From the NCBI RefSeq assembly GCF_002385225.1, contig NZ_DGDC01000003.1, positions 244,499 through 308,498 on the forward strand: DNA of 64,000 nt, written 5' to 3'. Under the pieces are notes generated by a model that searched no databases, was not told where the DNA came from, and saw nothing but the letters and a program-made list of their open reading frames with translations. Source of the stretch: Psychrobacter sp. UBA3962 (GTDB lineage: Bacteria; Pseudomonadota; Gammaproteobacteria; Pseudomonadales; Moraxellaceae). A program made the translations under genes and the position numbers. How positions within the stretch are numbered: position 1 is the stretch's first letter; every line of letters begins with the position of its first letter. Positions 1 through 8,867 of the stretch are shown piece by piece.

Positions 1-173
1 AATGGCTAACAAATGTTAAACTAATACCATTTTAAGTGATTCTTAATCCATTAAACCATCTAAATATCCACCATCGCCTTAAAACGTAAAATATTGGTTG
101 TCGCTAAAGTCATCTAAATTTATTTAAGGTTTGGTGTTCGTGCTATTTGCACGTTTTGACATTGAGGAGTGAC

Positions 174-1490
174 ATGTCTGCATCATCAAAAACCAGCGTT
201 ATCTGGAAGATTCTACCCTGGTTATTATTGATCGCTGTATTAGCAGCATTTATCTGGGTCTATATTGGGCAAAAAACCAGTCAACAACCCGCTTGGGAGC
301 CGCCACGTAATGAGTCTGACTCTATTGCGCTAAACACCGGTAGAAACTCTGATAAGCCTGAGCCTATTGTGTCATATCATAATGCGGTTGCTAAGGCGTC
401 ACGCTCGGTAGTTAATATCTATACTACGCAGACCATTCAAAACCCTTATATGAATGATCCTATCTTGCGTCGTTTCTATGAGTTTCATGGCCAAAATCCT
501 CAAGCTGGTCAAGAGACCAACTTAGGCTCAGGGGTGATTGTCTCAAAAGATGGCTATATTGTAACCAATGCTCATGTGATTGCCAAAGCGGATGAGATTG
601 TTGTGGCACTTAATGATGGCCGTAAAGCTGTGGCTACAGTAGTGGGCACTGATCCTGACAGTGATTTGGCGGTTATTAAAGTCGACATGACAGGACTAGA
701 GCCTTTGGCATTTAGAGAAACGCCTATTGAAGTAGGCGATGTGGCCCTGGCCATTGGTAACCCCTTCGGTGTGGGACAAACCGTGACTCAAGGTATCATC
801 TCAGCTACAGGACGTACCGGTCTCGGGGTTAACACTTTTGAAGACTTTATCCAAACTGATGCAGCCATTAACCCAGGTAACTCCGGTGGCGCCTTAGTAG
901 ATGCTCGCGGTGAATTGGTGGGGATTAATACCCTAATATTCTCACGCTCAGGCGGCTCTATGGGGATTGGCTTTGCGATTCCAACCGCTTTAGTAGAACA
1001 AGTTATGAATGCCATTATCAAAGATGGTAAAGTCAGTCGTGGCTGGCTAGGTATCGAAGTACTGTCTCAGCTGCGCGATCCTTCACAACTTGAAACTACC
1101 ACAGGGGTGGTAGTGCGTAACATTATCCCAGGTAGCCCTGCTGCTAAAAGTGGGCTGAAGGTAGGCGATGTTATTCTATCTATCGATGGGGTAGAGATGA
1201 CCGATTCTAACGCACTGATTCAGCATGTCGCTCGCAAAATGCCTAATAGTGTATTGAAGGTACAAGTGGTACGCGGTTCAGAAAACATGAATATTGATAT
1301 AGCTTTGGCGGAACGTCCTACCCAAACTGATGTGGTAGCGCCTATGGAAATGCCAACAGATCCAGAGCTGTTAGTTGAGCCTGAAAATGGACCCCCATTA
1401 ACAGATGAGCAACGCGCCCAGCTTAGAGAAGAGTTGATTGAATTATTTGAAAATGGGGCCCGACCAAAAGTAGACCCGTTACCGCAATAA
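174..1490 (+). CDS. degS: DegS-type membrane-anchored trypsin-like serine protease with one PDZ domain
   Basis: Periplasmic HtrA-family protease; the DegS/AlgW branch senses misfolded outer-membrane proteins and starts cleavage of the anti-sigma-E factor. Seen: one N-terminal membrane segment (about residues 11-31), a trypsin-like domain with the triad His134 (in NAHV), Asp164 (in DSDLAV) and Ser237 (in GNSGGA), then a single PDZ domain (about 280-375) and an acidic, proline-rich tail. One transmembrane anchor plus one PDZ is the DegS layout rather than the two-PDZ, signal-peptide layout of DegP/DegQ. An in-frame TTG lies 27 bases upstream, but the ATG at 174 is preceded by GAGGAG at 164-169, so I use it. 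It is transcribed alone and converges on the ferredoxin gene. The sigma-E role is inferred from family; DegQ-like function cannot be excluded. Confidence 0.85.
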   Translation: MSASSKTSVIWKILPWLLLIAVLAAFIWVYIGQKTSQQPAWEPPRNESDSIALNTGRNSDKPEPIVSYHNAVAKASRSVVNIYTTQTIQNPYMNDPILRRFYEFHGQNPQAGQETNLGSGVIVSKDGYIVTNAHVIAKADEIVVALNDGRKAVATVVGTDPDSDLAVIKVDMTGLEPLAFRETPIEVGDVALAIGNPFGVGQTVTQGIISATGRTGLGVNTFEDFIQTDAAINPGNSGGALVDARGELVGINTLIFSRSGGSMGIGFAIPTALVEQVMNAIIKDGKVSRGWLGIEVLSQLRDPSQLETTTGVVVRNIIPGSPAAKSGLKVGDVILSIDGVEMTDSNALIQHVARKMPNSVLKVQVVRGSENMNIDIALAERPTQTDVVAPMEMPTDPELLVEPENGPPLTDEQRAQLREELIELFENGARPKVDPLPQ

Positions 1491-1532
1491 CATTTTGTGA
1501 GTAGCTGAAAAGTTAAAGCTATAAGTACAAAA

Positions 1533-1560
1533 AAGTCCGCTATAAGGCGGACTTTTTTTT
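1533..1560. terminator. Bidirectional rho-independent terminator
   Basis: Arms AAGTCCGC (1533-1540) and GCGGACTT (1547-1554) form a perfect 8-bp stem with a 6-base loop. T-runs flank it on both strands, so it can end both degS (plus) and the ferredoxin gene (minus). Confidence 0.85.
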
Positions 1561-1610
1561 GGCTTTATAATTTTATATTTCTTTGTTTTATACAGTATAT
1601 AGCCAGGCTA

Positions 1611-1868
1611 TTACTTGACTTCTTTTAGATGAATCAATCCTTTGACTTTGCAACAGCAGGCAAGAATCTCTCCTTGCTCAATCATTGCTAAAGGGGGCTC
1701 TGCATAAGTCACTGGAAAGGAGGCGTGGCTCAAGGTAACCCGGCAGCTACCGCAATAGCCTTCACGACATTGATAATTAATATCATGCCCAGTACGTAAT
1801 AAACCATCCAATAAAGTTTCATCATCATGCAGATAAAAACGTTTTTTTGAGGTAAATACCCAAGTCAT
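1611..1868 (-). CDS. yfaE: 2Fe-2S ferredoxin, YfaE type, maintaining the NrdB cofactor
   Basis: An 85-residue plant-type [2Fe-2S] ferredoxin. The cluster ligands are visible as Cys34, Cys39 and Cys42 (CREGYCGSC) and a fourth from the CCC run at 71-73 (GEILACCC). This arrangement is typical of YfaE, which supplies electrons for making and repairing the diferric-tyrosyl cofactor of class Ia ribonucleotide reductase subunit R2. The gene is the third of a minus-strand series nrdA, nrdB, yfaE, the order found in enterobacteria. A hairpin with a T-run separates it from nrdB, so it may be expressed at a lower level. Role is from family and context; the cluster ligands are seen directly. Confidence 0.9.
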   Translation of the reverse strand: MTWVFTSKKRFYLHDDETLLDGLLRTGHDINYQCREGYCGSCRVTLSHASFPVTYAEPPLAMIEQGEILACCCKVKGLIHLKEVK

Positions 1869-1937
1869 AGTATTGAGTCACTTATTAATTGTTTATTTAT
1901 AGAGTGATGCGTCTTAGCTTAGATAAAAAAATAGGGC

Positions 1938-1975
1938 AAAAAAGCGTGCGGTCATTTTCACAACAACGGCACGCT
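1938..1975 (-). terminator. Intercistronic hairpin with T-run between nrdB and yfaE
   Basis: Arms at 1943-1949 and 1969-1975 (AGCGTGC / GCACGCT) with a 19-base loop; on the minus strand the stem is followed by six T. It could attenuate read-through from nrdB into yfaE. Confidence 0.5.
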
Positions 1976-2041
1976 ATTTTAAATAAGTTATTAAGCCTGT
2001 CGTCTCGATAGCCCTAACATGCTTATTACTTCTATCGAAAA

Positions 2042-3175
2042 TTATAGTTCGAAATCATCAAAATCACTGTCTGATAAATCAGAATCAATCTGACCTACTA
2101 AGTAGGAGCTGATTTCTGTCTCTTGTGGCGCAACTTGAACGTTGTCAGAGGATAACCAAGTATTGATCCAAGGAATAGGGTTGCTCTTAGACTCTGGGAA
2201 GATGCCAGGTAGACCCACAGCTTCCATGCGTAAGTTGGTAATGTACTCGACATACTGACACAAGATGTCTTTGTTCAGACCAATCATAGAACCATCTTTG
2301 AATAGGTAGCCGGCCCATTCTTTTTCTTGTTCTGCTGCTTTACGGAAGATATCGATACTCTCTTCATAGCACTCTTCAGCAATTTCAGCCATTTCTGGAT
2401 CATCTTTACCTGAGGCTAAGATGTTAATCATGTGCTGAGTACTGGTTAAATGTAGCGCTTCATCACGGGCAATAAGCTTAATAATTTTGGCATTACCTTC
2501 CATTAGCTTACGCTCAGCGAAGGCGAACGAGCAAGCAAATGACACATAGAAGCGAATGGCTTCTAGGACGTTAACCGCCATCAAGCATAGGTACAGCTGT
2601 TTTTTTAGTTTTCTTAAGTCAACATACTTCTCTTCACCATTAACGATATGAGTGCCTGGACCCAATAAGCTATATAGCTGTGAATGTTGGTACAAATCGT
2701 CATAGAAGAAAGCAATGTCTGAGGCACGTTGTAGGATATGCTCGTTCTCCATAATATCGTCGAATACCACACCAGGATCGTTAACGATATTACGGATAAT
2801 ATGAGTATAACTGCGAGAGTGAATGGTCTCTGAGAATGACCAGGTCTCGATCCAGGTTTCAAGCTCAGGGATAGAAACCAGTGGCAACAGCACCACGTTT
2901 GGGCTGCGACCTTGAATCGAATCAAGCAAAGTTTGATACTTTAAGTTACTGATAAAGATATGTTGTTCATGGCTCGATAAATTACTGTAATCGATACGGT
3001 CTTTTGAAACATCAACTTCCTCTGGGCGCCAGAAAAATGACAACTGCTTCTCAATTAGCTGTTCAAAAATAGGATGCTTTTGTTGGTCATAGCGCGCCAC
3101 GTTTACGGGCTGACCAAAGAACATCGGCTCTTTGAGCTGATCATTTGGAGTTTGGCAAAAAATTGAGTACGTCAT
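2042..3175 (-). CDS. nrdB: Ribonucleoside-diphosphate reductase class Ia, small subunit R2
   Basis: The R2 subunit generates the stable tyrosyl radical used by NrdA to reduce ribonucleoside diphosphates. All expected residues are visible with a shift of one from the E. coli numbering: di-iron ligands Asp85, Glu116, His119, Glu205, Glu239 and His242, and the radical-bearing Tyr123 (in [12 protein letters not shown]). The length, 377 residues, matches the family. The C-terminal tail is acidic ([14 protein letters not shown]) and probably docks onto NrdA. The gene follows nrdA after a 193-base gap holding a GC-rich hairpin. The retained Tyr123 and the neighbouring YfaE ferredoxin identify the Fe-tyrosyl class Ia type rather than a class Ib or Ic protein. 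Confidence 0.97.
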   Translation of the reverse strand: MTYSIFCQTPNDQLKEPMFFGQPVNVARYDQQKHPIFEQLIEKQLSFFWRPEEVDVSKDRIDYSNLSSHEQHIFISNLKYQTLLDSIQGRSPNVVLLPLVSIPELETWIETWSFSETIHSRSYTHIIRNIVNDPGVVFDDIMENEHILQRASDIAFFYDDLYQHSQLYSLLGPGTHIVNGEEKYVDLRKLKKQLYLCLMAVNVLEAIRFYVSFACSFAFAERKLMEGNAKIIKLIARDEALHLTSTQHMINILASGKDDPEMAEIAEECYEESIDIFRKAAEQEKEWAGYLFKDGSMIGLNKDILCQYVEYITNLRMEAVGLPGIFPESKSNPIPWINTWLSSDNVQVAPQETEISSYLVGQIDSDLSDSDFDDFEL

Positions 3176-3304
3176 GATTCTACCTTTTATATTTATGAGA
3201 AGTTTTAAGTTTTAATAGGCAGCTGCGATAAAGTCGGATAGATTTTATCGCATAGTAGAGTTACAAAACTTAATGAGTAAAAGTGTTTTTTATATCCGAA
3301 ATAA

Positions 3305-3323
3305 CCCCCTTAACTTAAGGGGG
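3305..3323 (-). terminator. Palindromic hairpin between nrdA and nrdB
   Basis: A perfect dyad of five C and five G around TTAACTTAA makes a stem of 8 bp with a 3-base loop. The following minus-strand sequence is only moderately T-rich (TTATTTC), so it is more likely a processing or attenuation hairpin than a full stop. Confidence 0.4.
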
Positions 3324-3368
3324 TATTTCATTTAATTAACCATTGCTAGCTACGTAGGCTTTGAAATA

Positions 3369-5645
3369 TTAAAGCTTACACGCACCGCTGGCACAGCCGT
3401 CATCGATATCGGCTTGAGCATCGTTAGCCCCATCACGAGTGTTGTGATAGTAGAGGGTCTTAACGCCCAGTTTATAAGCGGTCAACAAGTCTTTTAGCAG
3501 TACTTTCATTGGCACACGGTTGCCTTCAAAGCGGGTTGGGTCATAGTTGGTATTGGCAGAGATACTCTGATCAATAAACTTCTGCATAACCGCTACCAGC
3601 TTTAAGTAGCCATCATTATTTGGCATTTGCCACAACAGCTCGTAGTTGTCTCTTAAGTTTAAGATATCAGGCACTACTTGCTTTAAGATACCATCTTTTG
3701 ATGCTTTCACAGACACTAGACCACGAGGTGGCTCAATACCATTAGTTGCGTTGGCGATCTGACTTGAAGTCTCAGAAGGCATTAACGCTGATAGAGTAGA
3801 GTTACGTAGGCCGTGCTCCTTAATCTCACTACGCAAGGCTTCCCAGTCCAACTGCAATGGCTCATTACATACTTGGTCTAAGTCAGACTTATAGGTATCA
3901 ATCGGTAAGATACCTTGTGAATAAGTGGTCTCATTGAAGGCAGGACACGCGCCTTTTTCTTTCGCCAACTTGTTCGATGCTTTTAGTAAATAGTACTGTA
4001 GCGCTTCAAACGTTTGATGGGTTAAGCCCAGTGCTGAACCGTCTGAGTATTTCACTCCATTTTTGGCCAAGTAGTAAGCGTAGTTAATCACACCAACCCC
4101 TAGGGTACGGCGGTTCATACTGCCGTTTTCAGCGGCTTTAACCGGATAGTCTTGGTAATCTAATAGGGCATCCAAAGCACGTACGATTAACTCTGCTGGC
4201 TCTTCAATGTCTTTTAGGTCTTCAACTTCACCTAAGTTCACCGCAGATAAAGTACAAAGAGCGATTTCACCTTTTTCATCATTGATGTTATCTAGTGGCT
4301 TAGTCGGTAGGGCAATTTCCATACATAAGTTTGACTGACGGATAGGGGCCACACTTGGGTCAAACGGACTGTGGGTGTTACAGTGGTCAACGTTTTGGAT
4401 GTAGATACGACCGGTGCTGGCACGCTCTTGCATTAATAAGCTGAATAAGTCGGCGGCAGGAACATGGCGCTTACGGATATTCTCATCTTGCTCATACTTG
4501 GTGTATAGCTCTTCGAACTTGTCTTGATCCGCGAAGAAAGCTTCGTATAGACCGGGCACGTCTGATGGTGAGAATAAGGCAATGTCTTGGCCTTTAATCA
4601 AGCGGGTATAAAGAGTACGGTTGATTTGCACCCCGTAGTCCATGTGACGTACACGGTTGTCTTCTACACCACGGTTGTTTTTTAGTACCAGTAGTGACTC
4701 TACTTCTAAGTGCCACAATGGATAGAATAGGGTCGCTGCACCCCCACGGACGCCGCCTTGAGAGCAGCACTTAACCGCAGTTTGGAATAGCTTATAGAAG
4801 GGGATACAGCCAGTGTGCTGTGCTTCACCGCCACGGATAGGGCTACCTAGGGCACGGATGTTACCAGCGTTGATACCAATACCGGCGCGTTGTGATACGT
4901 AACGTACAATAGCGCTGGTAGTAGCGTTAATAGAATCCAGGCTGTCACCACACTCAATCAGTACACAAGAGCTGAATTGGCGTGATGGGGTGCGCACACC
5001 TGCCATGATTGGAGTAGGTAGTGAAATCTTGAAAGTAGAGGCAGCGTCATAAAAGCGTTTGACGTAGTCCATACGTTCAGACTTATCGTAAGAGGCAAAC
5101 AGACACATACCCACTAGCACGTATAAGAACTGAGGGCTTTCGTAAACCTTCTTGGTAACACGGTCTTGTACCAAGTATTTACCAGCCATTTGCTCAGCAG
5201 CAGCATAAGCTAGAGTCATGTCACGCCAGTGATCGATATACTCGTTTAGCTCGTCAAACTCTTCACGAGAGTAGTCTTGCAAGATATGCTGATCATATTT
5301 GCCAGACTCAGTTAAGTTGACCACATGGTCGTATAGATGGGGCGGCTCAAATTGATTGTAGGCAATCTTACGTAAGTGGAAAATCGCCAAACGGGCAGCC
5401 AAATACTGATAGTCTGGAGTGTCTTCTGAAATAAGATCTGCTGCCGCTTTTATGATGGTTTCATGAATATCACGAGTCTTAATGCCATCATAAAACTGGA
5501 TATGAGATTTTAGTTCTACTTGAGAAACGGAGACGTTATCCAATCCTTCTGCGGCCCAAGTGATGACCTTATGGATTTTATCTAAATCGATTGGCTCCAG
5601 GCGGCCGTCTCGTTTCATTACTTTAATATTATCCATATTTGTCAT
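3369..5645 (-). CDS. nrdA: Ribonucleoside-diphosphate reductase class Ia, large subunit R1
   Basis: Catalytic subunit that reduces NDPs to dNDPs. Seen: an N-terminal ATP-cone (about residues 5-95) for allosteric control; active-site cysteine pair Cys227 (in FSSCVLIECGDS) and Cys464 (in ALCTLSAVN); thiyl-radical Cys441 (in NLCMEIALP); and the C-terminal CX4C redox pair Cys751/Cys756 that passes electrons from thioredoxin or glutaredoxin. The length of 758 is close to 761 in E. coli. The start has CGGAG seven bases upstream on the minus strand. First gene of the nrdA-nrdB-yfaE series. Two NrdR-like boxes lie about 95-145 bases before the start codon, so repression by NrdR and ATP/dATP is likely. 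Confidence 0.97.
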   Translation of the reverse strand: MTNMDNIKVMKRDGRLEPIDLDKIHKVITWAAEGLDNVSVSQVELKSHIQFYDGIKTRDIHETIIKAAADLISEDTPDYQYLAARLAIFHLRKIAYNQFEPPHLYDHVVNLTESGKYDQHILQDYSREEFDELNEYIDHWRDMTLAYAAAEQMAGKYLVQDRVTKKVYESPQFLYVLVGMCLFASYDKSERMDYVKRFYDAASTFKISLPTPIMAGVRTPSRQFSSCVLIECGDSLDSINATTSAIVRYVSQRAGIGINAGNIRALGSPIRGGEAQHTGCIPFYKLFQTAVKCCSQGGVRGGAATLFYPLWHLEVESLLVLKNNRGVEDNRVRHMDYGVQINRTLYTRLIKGQDIALFSPSDVPGLYEAFFADQDKFEELYTKYEQDENIRKRHVPAADLFSLLMQERASTGRIYIQNVDHCNTHSPFDPSVAPIRQSNLCMEIALPTKPLDNINDEKGEIALCTLSAVNLGEVEDLKDIEEPAELIVRALDALLDYQDYPVKAAENGSMNRRTLGVGVINYAYYLAKNGVKYSDGSALGLTHQTFEALQYYLLKASNKLAKEKGACPAFNETTYSQGILPIDTYKSDLDQVCNEPLQLDWEALRSEIKEHGLRNSTLSALMPSETSSQIANATNGIEPPRGLVSVKASKDGILKQVVPDILNLRDNYELLWQMPNNDGYLKLVAVMQKFIDQSISANTNYDPTRFEGNRVPMKVLLKDLLTAYKLGVKTLYYHNTRDGANDAQADIDDGCASGACKL

Positions 5646-5678
5646 TGCTGTCTCCGCTAGTTATTGCTCAGTGACACG

Positions 5679-5684
5679 ATTATA
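5679..5684 (-). promoter_or_regulatory. Candidate -10 element for nrdA
   Basis: On the minus strand this hexamer reads TATAAT, 33 bases before the nrdA start. No good -35 hexamer lies at the usual distance, which fits a regulated promoter. The NrdR-like boxes lie further upstream. Confidence 0.35.
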
Positions 5685-5741
5685 TCGTCTCACCACTAAA
5701 AAATATTACCTGGTACCTATAGTGCCTGTGTTTCAGATAAA

Positions 5742-5789
5742 ACACAAGATATAGGGTGGTTTCTATGATGTAGGCACAATATAAAGGAA
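5742..5789 (-). promoter_or_regulatory. Pair of NrdR-like boxes upstream of nrdA
   Basis: Two 16-bp motifs: 5742-5757 (ACACAAGATATAGGGT, two differences from the consensus acaCWAtATATWGtgt) and 5774-5789 (GCACAATATAAAGGAA, weaker in its right half). Their starts are exactly 32 bases apart, about three helical turns, the paired spacing known for NrdR operators. NrdR is the nucleotide-sensing repressor of ribonucleotide reductase genes. The nrdR gene itself is not in this window. Confidence 0.7.
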
Positions 5790-6070
5790 AAAAAGAAAAT
5801 TTACTATCTTGACAAAGCGGCAGTTACTAGTTCAATTGAGAGAATTGAAATGAATAATTAGCCATGAAAAATGCTTGCAAATTTGCAACTACCGATAGGC
5901 TATTGCTTAGCGGTTATGTCAAGAAATTTAGTGGCTAAAAAAAGCTGAAAAAAACTTTTTTTACTAAATTGTAAACGAGAGTAAACGGGTTTAGATTTGT
6001 TCAGGTAAAAGTTTTAACCTGTAAATTAATTCAGTTTGAGTGGCTAAAATAGAACCTAAATAAAATCCAA
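5790..6070. other. Intergenic stretch without a gene
   Basis: AT-rich sequence upstream of the NrdR-like boxes. The short open frames here have neither a ribosome binding site nor a recognisable protein. I see no RNA gene. Confidence 0.5.
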
Positions 6071-6072
6071 AT

Positions 6073-6106
6073 AAAAAGAGCAGGGAGGATGCCTGCTCTT
6101 TTTTTT
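6073..6106. terminator. Terminator after the DUF493 gene
   Basis: Stem AGAGCAGG (6077-6084) with CCTGCTCT (6092-6099) and a 7-base loop, with an A-run before and a T-run after, so it can work on both strands. On the minus strand it ends the DUF493 gene. Confidence 0.8.
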
Positions 6107-6202
6107 AGCTATATTTTGAAGCTATGTTTTGGAAGTTCAGCCGTGGCTAATAAATAAAATAGTGACTCAGTTAATGTATTGTAGACTGTAGACGTAAAAT
6201 AT

Positions 6203-6544
6203 TTACACCACAGTACGAACTGTTTTTGCCTTGTCTAGAGCCGCATAAAGCTCATTCACTTGGTCTGCTTCGGTAAAGTATAACTTGGCACGGACTGAAG
6301 TGAAACGGCCGGTACTTGATTTTTTCACGGTTAGACTCTCAGTATCAAAGTCAGGAAACTGAGTACCTAAAATAAGCTTAACCTCATTCAGTAGAGTGTC
6401 ATGCTCACCTTCGTGGCCAATAATACTCATAGGGTAGTCCATTGGGAATTCCCATAAGTGTAGATTTTGGATATCGGTCTTTTTGGCAAAAGGATTTCTG
6501 TTAAGAGTTAAGCTTTGAGTCATATCAATTTTTTTGTTAGCCAT
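6203..6544 (-). CDS. ybeD: DUF493 (YbeD-like) small regulatory-fold protein
   Basis: A 113-residue protein of the DUF493/YbeD family. These are small ACT-like ferredoxin folds whose biochemical role is not settled; in several proteobacteria the gene sits beside lipoate genes. Seen: the family pattern of a WEFPxxYPMxIIG strand, a helix, then a TVKKSSTGRFTSVR strand-turn and a final VNELYAALDKAKTVRTVV helix-strand. Two in-frame ATGs are possible; the second (6544) has GGGAG nine bases upstream, whereas the first overlaps that GGGAG, so I choose the second. It lies between rpoD and nrdA with terminators on both sides, so it appears to be transcribed alone. No lipB or lipA is nearby. Confidence 0.85.
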   Translation of the reverse strand: MANKKIDMTQSLTLNRNPFAKKTDIQNLHLWEFPMDYPMSIIGHEGEHDTLLNEVKLILGTQFPDFDTESLTVKKSSTGRFTSVRAKLYFTEADQVNELYAALDKAKTVRTVV

Positions 6545-6574
6545 AATTGGCATCTCCCATTGTTTTTAAAGTAT

Positions 6575-6604
6575 AAAAAAAGCTGAGAACCCCCAGCTTT
6601 TTTT
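6575..6604. terminator. Terminator after rpoD
   Basis: Arms 6575-6585 (A-run plus GCTG) and 6594-6604 (CAGC plus T-run) with an 8-base loop; symmetrical, so active on either strand. On the minus strand it follows the rpoD stop codon. Confidence 0.8.
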
Positions 6605-6632
6605 AGTGAATAAGTAATGGTGTGGCTAATAC

Positions 6633-8501
6633 TTAGTCATTTTCTAAAAATGAGCGTAGGTGCTCAGAGCGTGAAGGATGGCGTAGCTTACGTAAAGCTT
6701 TGGCCTCAATCTGACGGATACGCTCACGGGTAACATCAAACTGCTTACCGACCTCTTCTAGAGTATGATCGGTTGGCATATCAATACCAAAACGCATACG
6801 CAGTACTTTGGCTTCACGTTCTGTTAGATTACTCAACACATCACGAGTGGCTTCTTGTAGGCCGGCTGAAGTAGCATCTTCAACAGGGCTTGAGATGGTT
6901 TGGTCCTCAATAAAGTCGCCTAAGTGTGAATCTTCATCGTCACCGATTGGTGTTTCCATAGATATGGGCTCTTTGGCAATTTTCAAGACTTTACGAACCT
7001 TGCCTTCATCCATCTCTAAACGTTCGCCTAATTCCTCAGGAGTAGGTTCACGGCCCATCTCTTGTAGCAACTGACGCGATACACGGTTTATTTTGTTTAT
7101 GGTTTCAATCATGTGTACCGGGATACGAATAGTACGAGCCTGGTCAGCGATTGAACGGGTAATGGCCTGACGAATCCACCAAGTGGCATAAGTTGAGAAT
7201 TTATAACCACGGCGGTACTCAAACTTGTCTACAGCTTTCATCAAACCAATGTTACCTTCTTGAATTAAATCCAAGAACTGCAAACCACGGTTGGTATATT
7301 TTTTGGCGATAGAGATTACCAGACGTAAGTTGGCTTCAACCATTTCTTTTTTGGCACGGCGCGCTTTTGCTTCCCCAATGGCCATACGGCGAGCGACTTC
7401 TTTCATCTCGCTGATTTGCATGCCGAGTCTGTTTTCATGGTCTTTGATACGGCGCTGTAATACCACCACATCATCAACCACTTTGGCTAAGCTCTCAGCA
7501 AATTTAGGATTGCCTTTTAGACGGTCGGTTAGCCAATCAACGTTGGTTTCGTTGCTTGGGAAGGTCTTACGGAATTCAGCACGTGGCATTTTACCGCGGC
7601 GGATAACCAAACGCATGATTTGACGCTCTTGTTTACGCACATCATCATACACATCATGCATGATAGCCATTACGTTATCAGACATACGGTTATTAAGCTT
7701 TAATAGCATAAAGCGATCGGCCATTTTGGCATAGGCTTCTTCCGCTTGCGGACTACCACGACCATACTCTTCTAAAGCTTGTTTGGCAGTAGTGAATAAC
7801 TCGCGAATCTCTTCGACACGCTGACGCACAAGCTCTGGATCTAGACCACCAGCCTCTTCTGCTTCTTCTTCCTCTTCTTCCTCAGCGTCTTCTTCCTCGT
7901 CATCATCCACATCTTTGGCTTTAGATTTGGTGGTAATAACGGGTACTTTTTCTTCGTCTTCTTCAACCGGCTCAAGCTCTTCTGGATCTAAGAAACCAGT
8001 GATAACGTCAGAAAGCTTCTTCTCGCCAGCTTCTACTAGGTCATATTCATCAAGAATAAACTGTACAGTGCCAGGCCAGTAAGCCATAGCATGCTGCACA
8101 TCACGGATACCTTCTTCAATACGCTTAGCGATAACGATCTCGCCTTCGCGGGTTAACAAATCAACGGTACCCATTTCACGCATGTACATACGCACAGGGT
8201 CAGTGGTGCGGCCTGGTTCAGTTTCTACAGCGGCTAATACAGCGGCTGCTTCGTCAGTGGCCATTTCATCATCATTGGCCCCATCGTTCATCAAGATATC
8301 ATCAGCATCTGGTGCTGATTCAAAAATTTTAATACCAACATCCGTAAGCATTTGAACGATGTCTTCAATTTGGTCGCTTTCGGTAATTGAGGCGGGAAGT
8401 TGGTCGTTCACCTCAGCATAAGTCAAATAGCCTTGCTCTTTACCCATTTGAATTAGGGTGGCTAGTTGAGAGGTAGATTGAGAGGCTGCCTTATCGGTCA
8501 T
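6633..8501 (-). CDS. rpoD: RNA polymerase primary sigma factor, sigma-70
   Basis: Housekeeping sigma factor that recruits RNA polymerase core to -35/-10 promoters. Seen: region 1.1 (about 1-80), region 1.2 ([11 protein letters not shown], 101-111), a non-conserved region with a long acidic tract (about 174-217), region 2 with the -10 recognition helix (the [15 protein letters not shown] block), region 3, and region 4.2 with the helix-turn-helix ([20 protein letters not shown]). The 622-residue length compares with 613 in E. coli. The acidic tract of nearly unbroken Asp/Glu is the only odd part and sits in the segment that varies most between species. It stands between dnaG and the DUF493 gene, the classic dnaG-rpoD neighbourhood, but with 366 bases between dnaG and rpoD. 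Confidence 0.97.
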   Translation of the reverse strand: MTDKAASQSTSQLATLIQMGKEQGYLTYAEVNDQLPASITESDQIEDIVQMLTDVGIKIFESAPDADDILMNDGANDDEMATDEAAAVLAAVETEPGRTTDPVRMYMREMGTVDLLTREGEIVIAKRIEEGIRDVQHAMAYWPGTVQFILDEYDLVEAGEKKLSDVITGFLDPEELEPVEEDEEKVPVITTKSKAKDVDDDEEEDAEEEEEEEAEEAGGLDPELVRQRVEEIRELFTTAKQALEEYGRGSPQAEEAYAKMADRFMLLKLNNRMSDNVMAIMHDVYDDVRKQERQIMRLVIRRGKMPRAEFRKTFPSNETNVDWLTDRLKGNPKFAESLAKVVDDVVVLQRRIKDHENRLGMQISEMKEVARRMAIGEAKARRAKKEMVEANLRLVISIAKKYTNRGLQFLDLIQEGNIGLMKAVDKFEYRRGYKFSTYATWWIRQAITRSIADQARTIRIPVHMIETINKINRVSRQLLQEMGREPTPEELGERLEMDEGKVRKVLKIAKEPISMETPIGDDEDSHLGDFIEDQTISSPVEDATSAGLQEATRDVLSNLTEREAKVLRMRFGIDMPTDHTLEEVGKQFDVTRERIRQIEAKALRKLRHPSRSEHLRSFLEND

Positions 8502-8867
8502 AATATCTCGCTTGCAATAGAAGATGTGGGTTAAAGGTAGAGTGGGGGTGCATTCGCTTTTTAGTAGGCCAGATTGTTGTCTTATTGTTTTAGTTTTTGC
8601 AAAAGCTATTTACTGTAGGTTGAGCAACCAAATCTGCAGCCAAAGATTAAAAGATTTTAGTCCGATATTATAACATAATATCCAAATCAGCACCGCAAAT
8701 ACGACCCTCAGTGAGAAAAACTAACGCTGATAGGGGGTTAATATTTGCTTAGGTACTACCCGGTGATACTAATGATATGGGGCCATCCCCCGATTTTTAA
8801 AGCCTTAGGGCTCATTGTTTGCGTAAACAATAGGTTAATAAAGTTTTTAAAAGCCAAATACGCCACC
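8502..8867. other. Spacer between dnaG and rpoD
   Basis: No gene is visible. It should carry rpoD promoter elements. One small dyad, ATTGTTT / AAACAAT with a 4-base loop, lies near 8815-8832, close to the dnaG stop. No T-run follows it, so I do not call it a terminator. Confidence 0.4.

Noticed and set aside
1..173. End of an upstream gene at the window edge
   Set aside because: No open frame with coding character reaches the edge; stops occur in all frames.
5560..5754. 64-codon plus-strand frame over the nrdA start
   Set aside because: Antisense to nrdA and its promoter; no RBS or domain; it overlaps an NrdR-like box.
8815..8832. Terminator after dnaG coding region
   Set aside because: The small dyad lacks a T-run on the minus strand.
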